DNA of 64,000 bases from JBKHYJ01 sp046565505 (GTDB lineage: Bacteria > Acidobacteriota > Blastocatellia > UBA7656), in contig JBKHYJ010000020.1 in NCBI GenBank assembly GCA_046565505.1, forward strand, positions 19,773-83,772, read 5' to 3'. The position numbers and the translations under genes were made by a program. Positions 23,580 through 32,397 of the stretch are shown one piece after another. The notes under the pieces were generated by a model that saw only the letters and a program-made list of their open reading frames with translations, was not told the DNA's origin and made no database searches. Every line of letters begins with the position of its first letter. Positions within the stretch are counted from its first letter, which is position 1.

Positions 23580-25013
23580 ATGAAAACACTCTTGCTGAAC
23601 CCCCCATCGTTCCCGAATTTTGATGGCGGAGCAAGCTCGCGCTGGCCGGCGTCGCGCGAGATAGCGTCGTTCTGGTACCCGGTATGGCTCGCTTACCCGG
23701 CCGGGATGATTAAAGAGAGTCGCCTGCTCGACGCGCCCCCCCACGGGGTCACCCCCGAAGAGACTATTCGCATCGCAAAGGATTACGATTTCGTCGCGCT
23801 CTATACGAGCACGCCCGGATTTAAGAACGACGTTAAGCTCGCCGAGATGATGAAGGAAGCAAAGCCCGGCCTGAAACTCGCCTTCGTCGGGCCTCCCGTC
23901 ACCTCGCAGCCCGACCTCGCGCTGAAAGCCTCGCCCGCGATCGATTTCGTGGTCCGCAAAGAGATCGACTACTCGCTGGCGGAGTTCGCGGAAGGCAGGC
24001 CGCTCGAAGATATCCTCAACGTCAGCTACCTGAAGGAAGGCCGCGTAGTCCATAACGCCGACCGCGCGCCGCTCCATGACCTGGATGGCCTGCCATTCGC
24101 GTCGGAAATCTACAAGCGCGACCTCGACATAACGAAGTACAACGTGCCGTTTCTGCTTCACCCTTACATTGCGTTTTACTCGTCGCGAGGCTGCCCCGCG
24201 CTTTGCACCTTCTGCCTCTGGCCGCAGACCATAAGCGGCCATGCGTGGCGCACGCGCAGCAACGAAAACGTCGCGGCCGAAGTCAGACGCGCCTGGGAGC
24301 TTTTCCCGAACCTCGAAGAGATCTTCTTCGATGACGACACGTTCGCGTGGGCTAAGAATCGGACAGTCGCCCTGTGCGAAAAGTTGAAGCCGCTGAAAAA
24401 GACCTGGTCCTGCACGTCGCGCGTCCACACGGATTACGAGACGCTCAGGGCGATGAGGGACGCCGGTTGCCGGCTGCTGATAGTCGGTTTCGAGTCCGGG
24501 GACCCCCAGGTCCTAAAAAACATCAAGAAGGGCGCGACCGTCGAGCAGGCGCGCGAGTTCATGCGCAATTGCAAAAAGCTCGGCATAAGGGTGCACGGCG
24601 ATTTCATCATAGGGCTGCCGGGCGAAACCCACGAGACGATCAAGACCACGGTGAAGTTCGCCGAAGAGATCGATTGCGAAACCATTCAGGTCTCCATAGC
24701 CCATTCTTACCCCGGCACGGAGTTCGACGACTACCTCAAGAAGAATAATTTCCTTATGAACGCCGAGATGACAGACGAGATGGGCCATCAGCTCCCCGTC
24801 ATACAGTACCCCGGCTTGAGCCGCGAAGAGATAGTGCAGGCGGTCGAGCACTTCTACGACCGCTACTACTTCCGCCCCAGGATAATCTTCCGAATAGTCC
24901 GCCGCGCGGCCTTCAATTCGCACGAGCGCAAGCGCCTCTACAAAGAAGCGAAGGAGTTTCTACAGCTCCGCGCCAAGCGGAAAGAGTTCGTAGCGACACA
25001 AGCCAGTAGATGA
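23580..25013 (+). CDS. hpnJ: HpnJ, hopanoid radical SAM enzyme (cyclitol ether formation)
   Basis: A 477-residue protein started at the ATG at 23580 with AAAGGA five bases upstream. The N-terminal ~170 residues are B12-binding-like. The radical SAM core has CPALCTFC (Cys 205/209/212), then FDDDTFAW and FESGDPQVLKNIKKGAT. In the hopanoid pathway HpnJ turns the amino-sugar of glucosaminyl-bacteriohopanetetrol into the cyclitol ether. It overlaps hpnK by ATGA. The combination with HpnK and HpnI in one transcript makes the assignment firm. Chemistry is from the family, not visible here. Confidence 0.9.
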   Translation: MKTLLLNPPSFPNFDGGASSRWPASREIASFWYPVWLAYPAGMIKESRLLDAPPHGVTPEETIRIAKDYDFVALYTSTPGFKNDVKLAEMMKEAKPGLKLAFVGPPVTSQPDLALKASPAIDFVVRKEIDYSLAEFAEGRPLEDILNVSYLKEGRVVHNADRAPLHDLDGLPFASEIYKRDLDITKYNVPFLLHPYIAFYSSRGCPALCTFCLWPQTISGHAWRTRSNENVAAEVRRAWELFPNLEEIFFDDDTFAWAKNRTVALCEKLKPLKKTWSCTSRVHTDYETLRAMRDAGCRLLIVGFESGDPQVLKNIKKGATVEQAREFMRNCKKLGIRVHGDFIIGLPGETHETIKTTVKFAEEIDCETIQVSIAHSYPGTEFDDYLKKNNFLMNAEMTDEMGHQLPVIQYPGLSREEIVQAVEHFYDRYYFRPRIIFRIVRRAAFNSHERKRLYKEAKEFLQLRAKRKEFVATQASR

Positions 25014-25993
25014 ACCGCGACCTTCCGCCACCGCACCATGCAGCCCGCGCCGCATCCGCGGCGGGCGTCGGCAGCGCCGGTCCGCTCATGCCTCATGCCC
25101 GGACGAACGACGCCGGGACCGCCGCGCGCGAACGGCCCCGGCTGGTCGTCAACGCGGACGACTTCGGCATGTCTGAGGAAGTCAACGAGGCGGTGATTCG
25201 CGCGCACAAAGAAGGGGTGCTGACGAGCGCGAGCCTGATGGTGACGGGCGCGGCTTTCGATAGCGCCGTGAGGCGGGCCAGGGAGAACCCCGGCCTCGCC
25301 ATCGGCATTCACCTCGTAGCCGTCTCAGGCAGGTCGGCGCTTTCTCCCGATGAGATCCCTTCGCTGGTTGACGGGGGGGGCAACTTCTCGGACGACCCGA
25401 CGGCCGCGGGGCTGAAGTACTTCTTCTCGCCGCAGGCGCGCCGCGAGTTGAGGAAAGAGGTCGCCGCGCAATTCGACAAGTTTCATTCCACGGGACTCAC
25501 ACTCTCGCACATCGACGGCCACCTCCACCTGCATGTACACCCGGTCATCTTCGACGCGGCGCTCCGGCTCGGAGTCAAGTACGGCGCGCGCAGGATGAGG
25601 GTGCCGGAAGAGGAGAGGCGCCTGGCGCTAGGCTTCGACCGGCGGGACGCGTTTCGGAAGACGATTCATACTTTCCTTTTCGGCGGCCTCGGCCGCTACA
25701 TGAAGCGCAAGCTCAAATCTCATGGCTTCACGGTCCCGGAGCGAGTCTACGGCAATCTCCAGAGCGGGAGGATGAGCGAGCAGTATTTTCTCTACACCCT
25801 GGATAACCTCACGGCCGCCACGGGCGAGATATACTTCCACCCGGCCGTGTACTTGGCCGGCCGCGCCCTGACCGCCGAAGAGCGGCAGCGCTCGCTGGAG
25901 TTTCAAGCCCTGACGAGCGACAGGGTTAAAAAGCGGCTAGACGAGCTTGGCGTCAGGCTCAGTAATTACTTCGACCTGGAAGCGAACGTATGA
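25010..25993 (+). CDS. hpnK: HpnK, hopanoid sugar N-deacetylase (YdjC-like)
   Basis: A 327-residue protein. NADDFG (about 48-53) and SHIDGHLHLHVHP carry the metal-binding Asp and His residues of YdjC-like carbohydrate deacetylases. The first ~40 residues are low-complexity and may not all be translated; an internal start is possible. It is coupled to hpnJ by a four-base overlap and to the next gene by another. HpnK removes the acetyl group from the N-acetylglucosamine that HpnI adds to bacteriohopanetetrol. Confidence 0.9.
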   Translation: MNRDLPPPHHAARAASAAGVGSAGPLMPHARTNDAGTAARERPRLVVNADDFGMSEEVNEAVIRAHKEGVLTSASLMVTGAAFDSAVRRARENPGLAIGIHLVAVSGRSALSPDEIPSLVDGGGNFSDDPTAAGLKYFFSPQARRELRKEVAAQFDKFHSTGLTLSHIDGHLHLHVHPVIFDAALRLGVKYGARRMRVPEEERRLALGFDRRDAFRKTIHTFLFGGLGRYMKRKLKSHGFTVPERVYGNLQSGRMSEQYFLYTLDNLTAATGEIYFHPAVYLAGRALTAEERQRSLEFQALTSDRVKKRLDELGVRLSNYFDLEANV

Positions 25994-26400
25994 AGACTGC
26001 TGTAGTGCTGATCGCGGCGATCGTCGCCCAGGCGGCGGGCAACGTCTACCTGACCAGGGGCATGAAGACTCTGAACGCGGGCGGCGACGCGACGTTGCTC
26101 CGCACGTTCGCCGAAGCCGTGACGAGCCCCGCGCTGTTGGCCGGCACCGCGCTTTTGATAGTCTTCTTCGTCTTGTATTCCGCGGCGCTTTCGTGGGCGG
26201 ATTTGAGTTTTGTGCTGCCCGCGACGGCGTTCGGTTACGTGCTCAACGTCGCCGCCGGTTACTATTTCTTGAACGAACTGGTCACGCGCGAGAGGTGGGC
26301 GGGCGCGGCCGTCATCACGCTCGGGGTGGTCTTCGTTTCCAGGTCGGGCGACCGCACGGCCAGGCCGGGCGGCTCTGGCATGCGAGGGGGCGGCGAATGA
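25990..26400 (+). CDS. SMR/EamA-like small membrane transporter, subunit 1
   Basis: 136 residues, four predicted TM helices (VVLIAAIVAQAAGNVYLTRG, ALLIVFFVLYSAALSWADLS, VLPATAFGYVLNVAAGYYFL, AAVITLGVVFVS). The DLS..LP.TAF pattern matches EamA/SMR half-transporters. The C-terminal 20 residues are polar. It overlaps both neighbours by four bases. A paralogue follows, so the two probably form a heterodimer. The locus suggests movement of a sugar-linked hopanoid or a sugar-phosphate donor across the membrane; this is inference. Confidence 0.8.
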   Translation: MKTAVVLIAAIVAQAAGNVYLTRGMKTLNAGGDATLLRTFAEAVTSPALLAGTALLIVFFVLYSAALSWADLSFVLPATAFGYVLNVAAGYYFLNELVTRERWAGAAVITLGVVFVSRSGDRTARPGGSGMRGGGE

Positions 26401-26774
26401 TGACGGCTCTATTCATTACGCTGGTCGTGCTGGGCGGCTCGGTGGGGGACGTGTTCATCACGAAAGGCATGAAGGATACGGGCGAGATTTCCACGCTTCG
26501 CTTACGCGAGCTCGCGGCGGTAGTGAGGAGGGCGATCAGTAACAGGAATTTTCTGGCAGGGATTTTTTTCATGGCCGTGAGCTATTTCTCGTTCCTCGCG
26601 GCGCTCGCCCGCGCCGACCTGAGCCTGGTCCTTCCCGCGACCTCGGCCAGCTTCGTCGTCACCACGGTCGGGGCGAAAGTCTTCTTGAATGAGAGGGTCA
26701 CGCGGCTCCGCTGGGCGGGGATCTTACTCGTCTGCGTGGGCGTCGCCCTGATCTCCATGCCCGCCCAACCCTGA
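26397..26774 (+). CDS. SMR/EamA-like small membrane transporter, subunit 2
   Basis: 125 residues, four predicted TM helices, starting MMTALFITLVVLGGSVGDVF. It shares KGMK near residue 25, ADLSLVLPATSASF and LNERVTRLRWAGILLV with the preceding gene (RGMK, ADLSFVLPATAFGY, LNELVTRERWAGAAVI), so it is a diverged tandem copy. The start overlaps the previous stop (ATGA) and the stop shares a base with hpnI. The pair probably assembles with opposite membrane orientation, as in known paired SMR systems. Confidence 0.8.
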   Translation: MMTALFITLVVLGGSVGDVFITKGMKDTGEISTLRLRELAAVVRRAISNRNFLAGIFFMAVSYFSFLAALARADLSLVLPATSASFVVTTVGAKVFLNERVTRLRWAGILLVCVGVALISMPAQP

Positions 26775-27970
26775 TGCCGATAATCATCGCCGCAATCAAG
26801 GTCCTGCTGGCCGGTTTCACGCTCGCGGCCGACGCGTTTTATCTGCTGTCGATATTGGCGGCGCGGAAGTTCTTCTCCGGGTCCAGGGCGAGCGGGGCCG
26901 AGAAGCCGCCCCCTGTCTCGATAATGATCCCGATGCGCGGGGCCGACTTCAAAGCCTACCAAAACTACGCCGCCTTCTGCCGGCAGGATTACCCCCTGTA
27001 TCAAATCGTTTTCGGCGTCCGCGAATCGACGGACTCTTCGGTCGCTATAGTTCAAAAGCTCATCGCCGACTTCCCCGCCAGCGACATCGATCTGGTAATC
27101 TGCCCGGACGTAATCGGCGCCAACCTCAAGGTGAGCAACCTTCAGAATATGTACGCGCGCGTGAAGCACGATCACATAGTGATAGTGGACAGCGACATCC
27201 GCGCGGGCGCGGATTACCTGCGCCGCGTAGTCGCGGACTTTTCCGACGAGGGCGTGGGGCTCGTCACCTGCCTGTACCGCGCGGCGGAAGCGCCGGACTT
27301 CGCCGCGGAGCTTGAGGCCATAGGCATCACGGCGGAGTTCGCGCCGGGCGTGCTGATGGCGTGGATGATCGAGGGCGTGAAATTCGCCCTCGGCTCCACG
27401 ATGGCGACCACGCGCGAGCGGCTCGAAGAGGTCGGGGGATTTCATGCGCTCAAGGATTACCTCGCGGATGATTTCATGCTCGGCAAGCTGATAGCGGAGC
27501 GGGGATACGAGATTCGCATATCGGATTACACGGTCGAGACGGTGATGGCCCCGGCCGGGTTCTACTCGATGGTCCGGCACCAGATGCGCTGGGCGCGCTC
27601 GACGCGCATCTCGCGGCCGCTCGGCTACCTCGGCCTGATCCTCACCTACGGCACGGCGCTAGCGCTCATCAACCTGCTGGTTAGCGGCGGCTCGCTGCCG
27701 AGCCTGCTGCTGCTCGCCTTCACGCTCGCCGTGAGAATGGCGATGGCCTGGGTGGTGGGCGTCCGCCACCTCGGGGACGGGGTCCTGAAGAGGCGATTTT
27801 TTCTTCTGCCCGCGAGGGACGTGCTCAGTTTTGTTATCTGGTGTTTGAGCTGGTTCGGCAGGAGGGTCGAATGGCGCGGGAAGCTATTTGAAGTCCTGAA
27901 GGACGGCAGGATGGTCGAGGTCGAGGGGGAACGCCCTCCGCCCGAATTGATCCGCAAAGCCGGCACTTGA
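26774..27970 (+). CDS. hpnI: HpnI, hopanoid glycosyltransferase
   Basis: A 398-residue protein: an N-terminal TM helix, a GT2/GT21-like catalytic domain with PVSIMIPMRGAD, VDSDIRAG (DxD near 139), DDFMLGKLI and HQMRWARS ((Q/R)xxRW near 269), then two to three C-terminal TM helices. HpnI attaches N-acetylglucosamine to bacteriohopanetetrol at the membrane; HpnK and HpnJ then act on the product. It is the last gene of the 23580-27970 transcript. Confidence 0.9.
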   Translation: MPIIIAAIKVLLAGFTLAADAFYLLSILAARKFFSGSRASGAEKPPPVSIMIPMRGADFKAYQNYAAFCRQDYPLYQIVFGVRESTDSSVAIVQKLIADFPASDIDLVICPDVIGANLKVSNLQNMYARVKHDHIVIVDSDIRAGADYLRRVVADFSDEGVGLVTCLYRAAEAPDFAAELEAIGITAEFAPGVLMAWMIEGVKFALGSTMATTRERLEEVGGFHALKDYLADDFMLGKLIAERGYEIRISDYTVETVMAPAGFYSMVRHQMRWARSTRISRPLGYLGLILTYGTALALINLLVSGGSLPSLLLLAFTLAVRMAMAWVVGVRHLGDGVLKRRFFLLPARDVLSFVIWCLSWFGRRVEWRGKLFEVLKDGRMVEVEGERPPPELIRKAGT

Positions 27971-28147
27971 ATGGCGCGGCGCTCGGGTTCCAGCCACTTC
28001 GGGTGATCCGAATCGCGTTGAGCAACGTATACTCAATCGCTATAATCGAAGCGATGTGCCTTTCACCCTGAACAGCTCCGCCCATCGAGTGGCCCGATTG
28101 AGCCATGCGGCTTAATTCGCCGCGACGAATTTGGAAGGATTCACCTC

Positions 28148-29095
28148 ATGCCGATCAGAAAAGTACTGCTCGCCAGGCCGCGAGGTTTTTGCGCCGGGGT
28201 CGTGCGGGCGATTGACATAGTCGAGCGCGCGCTTGATTACTTCCCGCCGCCGATCTACGTCTTTCATGAGATCGTCCACAACCGATACGTGGTTGATAAC
28301 CTCAGCAAGCGGGACGTGATATTTGTCGAACGCGTCGAAGACATACCTGACGAATCCGTGTGCGTGTTCAGCGCGCACGGCGTCTCCCCGCAGGTCGTCC
28401 GCCTGGCGGAAGACAAACGCCTGCGCGTGATCGACGCGACCTGCCCGCTGGTAACTAAAGTTCACCTCGAAGCCGTCCGTTACGCCCGCGAGGGCCACTC
28501 GCTCGTGCTCATAGGGCACCCGGGCCACGAGGAAGTCGAAGGCACCATGGGCGAAGCGCCGATGCGGCTGGTCAGCACGGCCGAGGATGTCGAAGCCCTG
28601 GAAGTAGAGAACCCGGACAAGGTCATGTGCCTGACCCAAACCACGCTGTCGCTCGACGACGTGGCGCAAATATCCGAGGCGCTTCAGAGGAAATTCCCTG
28701 TGCTGAAGACGCCGGCCAAGGACGACATTTGCTACGCCACGCAGAACCGCCAGAACGCCGTCAAAGAGATGGCCGGGTGCGTGGACGTGATGCTGGTCGT
28801 CGGGTCGCAAAACAGCTCCAACTCTCAACGCCTGTGCGAAGTTTCGACCGTCGCCGGGACGCCCGCTTACCTCGTGAACGACGAGACGGAGATCAAGGCC
28901 GAATGGCTGGAGAGCGCGGCGGTCGTCGGCGTGACGGCCGGCGCGTCCGCCCCCGAAGAGCTGGTCGTCCGCGTCCTCGGACACCTGCGGCGCATGGGAG
29001 CGACGGAGTTTGAGGAGCAGGCCGGCGAAGATGAGAACGTACATTTCGCGCTGCCTCATGAGCTGATGCACCCGGAGAAGCTGCTGACCCGGTAG
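28148..29095 (+). CDS. ispH: IspH, 4-hydroxy-3-methylbut-2-enyl diphosphate reductase
   Basis: A 315-residue Fe-S enzyme of normal length. The three cluster cysteines are seen: PRGFCAGV (C15), DATCPLVTKVH (C99) and DDICYATQNRQ (C195). The HEIVHN and GVTAGASAPE motifs are canonical. It makes IPP and DMAPP, the last step of the MEP pathway, and so supplies isoprene units for squalene and hopanoids. It lies between the two hopanoid transcripts, a functional link. Confidence 0.97.
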   Translation: MPIRKVLLARPRGFCAGVVRAIDIVERALDYFPPPIYVFHEIVHNRYVVDNLSKRDVIFVERVEDIPDESVCVFSAHGVSPQVVRLAEDKRLRVIDATCPLVTKVHLEAVRYAREGHSLVLIGHPGHEEVEGTMGEAPMRLVSTAEDVEALEVENPDKVMCLTQTTLSLDDVAQISEALQRKFPVLKTPAKDDICYATQNRQNAVKEMAGCVDVMLVVGSQNSSNSQRLCEVSTVAGTPAYLVNDETEIKAEWLESAAVVGVTAGASAPEELVVRVLGHLRRMGATEFEEQAGEDENVHFALPHELMHPEKLLTR

Positions 29096-29325
29096 GGGCG
29101 GCCCGGCCCGCGGGGCCAACAATGATTTATTGCGGGCCCTCGCCGCAAAGGAAAACAACCTTGCGATGGCCGGCCCCATTGCGGCCCCGGCCGCGCCTGT
29201 TATAGTATCCTTATAATCCGTTAGGGATGAGTGCCTTGGCCCTACCATAGAAGGCTAGACGCTTCTGAATAAGCTAGTTTTGCTGAATAATAAATCAAGC
29301 TTCGAAAGGATTGAATAGCACCCCG

Positions 29326-31245
29326 ATGTCGAACCAGGCGAAGCGAGTCATAGTCGAACGAAACCTCCCCCTCGACGTGCGCCGCTCGATAGGCTCCGCG
29401 CAGGATTACCTGTTGCGGATTCAGCGCGAGGACGGCCACTGGTGCGGCGAGCTTGAAGGCGACACGATTCTGGAATCGGAGTACGTCTTGACGATGCACT
29501 ACATAGGGCGCTCGGGCGAGGACCGCGTCCGCAAGGCGGCGAACTACGTCCGGCAGAAAGCCCTCCCCTCGGGCGGCTGGTCGATTTATGAAGGCGGCCC
29601 GGCGGAAGTCAGCGCGTCCGCGAAGGCTTACTTCGTGCTGAAGGTGCTCGGCGACGACCCGAGCGCCCCGCACATGAAAAAGGCGCGCGAAGTGATCTGC
29701 GACCTCGGCGGGCTGGACGCCGCCAACAGCTTCACGCGAATCTATATGGCTATCTTCGGCCAGTACCCCTGGGAGCGGTGCCCGGCCGTCCCGCCCGAGA
29801 TCATACTGCTGCCGCTGTCGGCCCCCATCAACCTCTACGAGATGTCTTCCTGGACGCGCGGCATCGTCGTCCCGCTCTCCGTGATATGGGCGAGCAAGCC
29901 TTACTGCGCCGTGCCCGGGCGCGCCAACATCGGCGAGCTCCTGCTGGACAAGTCGCCCAACATAACCGCGCGGCGCGGGTTCTGGAAGAGGTTCTTCAAG
30001 ACGACGGACGCCACCTTGAAGCTGATCGAGCGGAGGGGGTGGTCGCCGACGCGCGAGAAGGCGCTCAAGGCATGCGAGCAGTGGATGATAGAGCATTTTC
30101 AAAAGAGCGACGGCATAGGCGCCATCTTCCCGCCGATCACCAACTCTATAATCGCGCTGCGCTGCCTCGGCTACGGCGCGGACCACCCGCTGGTCGCCTC
30201 GCAGGTCCGCGAGCTTGAGAAGCTGGAGATCGAAGAGGGCGACACCCTCCGCGTCGCGCCTTGCTTTTCGCCCGTCTGGGACACCGCGCTCGCGGTTAAC
30301 GCGCTCGTCGAGTCCGGCCTGCCTCCCGACCACCCGAGCTTGGCCAAAGCCGCCGCCTGGGTCCTCGATAAAGAGGTCAGGGAAGTCGGCGACTGGAAGG
30401 TGAAGAACCCGGAGGGCGAGCCCGGCGGCTGGTACTTTGAATACGCGAACGAATTTTACCCGGACGTGGACGACACGTTTCAGGTGATGACCTCGCTGTC
30501 GAAGGTGCGCTTCGCCGATAAGCAGGCCGAGCGCCGCAAGCGTGAGGCGATTGACCGCGCGCTGCGCTGGGTCATGACTATGCAGAACAAAGACGGCGGC
30601 TGGGCGTCCTTTGATAAAGACTGCGACGAGCAGTTCCTGACACAGGTCCCGTTCGCGGACCACAACGCGATGATAGACCCATCGACTTCCGACATCGCCG
30701 GCCGCGGCCTCGAATCGCTGGCGGCGCTGGGCTTCGGCCGAGACCACCCGGTCGTGCAAAAGGCCATCGCGTTCGTGACGCGCGAGCAGGAGCGCGACGG
30801 CACGTGGTTCGGCCGCTGGGGCGTCAATTACATCTATGGCACGTGGCTGGCGCTGCACGGCTTGAAGTGCATGGGCGAAGACATGTGGGAGCCGCAATAT
30901 CAGGCGTCAGGGTGCTGGCTGCGGTCGATCCAGAACGCCGACGGCGGGTGGGGCGAGTCCTGCCAGAGCTACGACGACCCGGCCTATAAAGGCGTGGGGC
31001 CGAGCACGCCTTCGCAGACCGCGTGGGCTTTGATGGGGCTGATGGCGACCGAAGACGACAGCGACGGGCTTCACCGCGGCGTACAGTACCTTCTCGACAC
31101 GCAGCGCGCGGACGGCTCATGGAAGGACGATTCATGGACGGGGACAGGCTTCCCGTCGGTCTTTTACCTGCGCTACCACCTCTACGCGACCTACTTCCCG
31201 CTGCTCGCGCTCGGGATGTACGAGCGGAGGGTGGCGAAGGATTAA
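29326..31245 (+). CDS. shc: Squalene-hopene cyclase
   Basis: A 639-residue protein from the ATG at 29326; a TTG at 29311 would add five residues. Neither start has an ideally spaced ribosome site (AAAGGA at 29304). The catalytic DVDDTF (DxDD, about 380-384) and several QW motifs (QNKDGGWASF, QERDGTWFGRWG, QNADGGWGES, QRADGSWKDD) are clear. The enzyme cyclises squalene to hopene/hopanol at the inner membrane face. hpnH follows 38 bp later. Confidence 0.96.
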   Translation: MSNQAKRVIVERNLPLDVRRSIGSAQDYLLRIQREDGHWCGELEGDTILESEYVLTMHYIGRSGEDRVRKAANYVRQKALPSGGWSIYEGGPAEVSASAKAYFVLKVLGDDPSAPHMKKAREVICDLGGLDAANSFTRIYMAIFGQYPWERCPAVPPEIILLPLSAPINLYEMSSWTRGIVVPLSVIWASKPYCAVPGRANIGELLLDKSPNITARRGFWKRFFKTTDATLKLIERRGWSPTREKALKACEQWMIEHFQKSDGIGAIFPPITNSIIALRCLGYGADHPLVASQVRELEKLEIEEGDTLRVAPCFSPVWDTALAVNALVESGLPPDHPSLAKAAAWVLDKEVREVGDWKVKNPEGEPGGWYFEYANEFYPDVDDTFQVMTSLSKVRFADKQAERRKREAIDRALRWVMTMQNKDGGWASFDKDCDEQFLTQVPFADHNAMIDPSTSDIAGRGLESLAALGFGRDHPVVQKAIAFVTREQERDGTWFGRWGVNYIYGTWLALHGLKCMGEDMWEPQYQASGCWLRSIQNADGGWGESCQSYDDPAYKGVGPSTPSQTAWALMGLMATEDDSDGLHRGVQYLLDTQRADGSWKDDSWTGTGFPSVFYLRYHLYATYFPLLALGMYERRVAKD

Positions 31246-31283
31246 CGGGGCGCCGCGCGGTGACGCGACGCACAAGACAGGTG

Positions 31284-32291
31284 ATGACAATGCGATTTCC
31301 GCTGCACATAACGACAGACGCGATTCACCACCAGGTCAAGCAGGGGGTCAAGGGCAACAGGCGCTACCCGATGGTGTTGATGCTCGAGCCGCTTTACACC
31401 TGCAACCTGGCCTGCCTGGGGTGCGCGCTGGAGCGGCACACGGGCAAGCTCGAAGACCGACTCTCGCTGGAGGACTGCTTGCGGGCGGTTGATGAATCGC
31501 AGGCCCCCATCGTCTCGCTCTGCGGCGGGGAGCCGACCATCTACCCCGAGCTCAAGGAGCTGATCGAAGGCATCATCGGCCGCAAGCGCCACATATACCT
31601 CTGCACGAACGCGCTGCTTTTAGACACGAAGCTTTTCGGTAAGGTCGCCCCCCACAAGCGGCTCACGCTCAACATACACCTCGACGGCATGCAGAAGACG
31701 CACGACCTCGTGTGCGACCGCGCGGGCGTTTTCGACAAGGCCATAGAGATGATCGGGCGGGCCAAGCGAGAGGGCTATCACGTGACGACGAATACGACCG
31801 TCTTCAAAGAGACGGAGATGGACGAGGTCGAGGAGCTGTGCAAGCTCGTCTCGGGCCTCGGCGTGGACGGCATGATGATCTCGCCCGGCTACCATTACGA
31901 ATCGGTGGACCGCGACATATTCTTGACGCGGCAGGAGATTCAAAACAAGTTCAAGCGCGTGCTGGAGCTTTCCAAGAAGTACCGCCTGATGTCTACGCCC
32001 ATGTACCTGGAATTCGCGGCAGGGATGCGCGATTTCAACTGCTCGCCGTGGAGCACGGTCACGCGCACGCCGCGCGGGTGGAAGGGGCCGTGCTACCTGA
32101 TAGGGCAGAAGTATTACGGCACCTGGGCGGAGTTCTGGGGGGGCGTGGACTGGCCTTACTGGGAGTCCAGGCAAGACCGCCTCTGCCAGAATTGCATGAT
32201 GCACAGCGGCTTTGAAGCGTCGGCGATGTTCGAGCTGAGAAAGAGCCTGCCCGACATGATGCGGATGGCCTTGTGGAATTTCACGGGCTGA
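31284..32291 (+). CDS. hpnH: HpnH, adenosylhopane synthase (radical SAM)
   Basis: A 335-residue protein from the ATG at 31284. Radical SAM motif CNLACLGC (Cys 40/44/47), GGEPTIYPEL, then the HpnH-type C-terminus with CQNCMMHSGFEASAMFE. It joins the 5'-deoxyadenosyl group to diploptene, giving adenosylhopane, the first committed step to extended hopanoids. It lies directly behind shc and ahead of hpnA and hpnG. Confidence 0.95.
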   Translation: MTMRFPLHITTDAIHHQVKQGVKGNRRYPMVLMLEPLYTCNLACLGCALERHTGKLEDRLSLEDCLRAVDESQAPIVSLCGGEPTIYPELKELIEGIIGRKRHIYLCTNALLLDTKLFGKVAPHKRLTLNIHLDGMQKTHDLVCDRAGVFDKAIEMIGRAKREGYHVTTNTTVFKETEMDEVEELCKLVSGLGVDGMMISPGYHYESVDRDIFLTRQEIQNKFKRVLELSKKYRLMSTPMYLEFAAGMRDFNCSPWSTVTRTPRGWKGPCYLIGQKYYGTWAEFWGGVDWPYWESRQDRLCQNCMMHSGFEASAMFELRKSLPDMMRMALWNFTG

Positions 32292-32397
32292 GAGGCCCCG
32301 GCGCGGATAGAACAACTCGCTCGGTCAACGAGCCGATTCAACCTGGGGCGAGGCCATCGCGCGCCGACCGCCACACCCCGACCCAATCTCTTTCGAC

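Noticed and set aside
23442..24428. 328-codon minus-strand frame opposite hpnJ
   Set aside because: Antisense shadow in GC-rich coding DNA; arginine-rich low-complexity translation without motifs, while hpnJ on the other strand is clear.
28112..29248. 378-codon minus-strand frame opposite ispH
   Set aside because: Shadow of ispH; His/Arg/Val-rich nonsense composition.
29242..30897. 551-codon minus-strand frame opposite shc
   Set aside because: Long only because GC-rich third positions remove stops; shc carries all expected motifs.
31023..31283. Upstream extension of hpnH into the shc gene
   Set aside because: Overlaps shc in another frame with Arg-rich noise; the HpnH family starts at about 31284.
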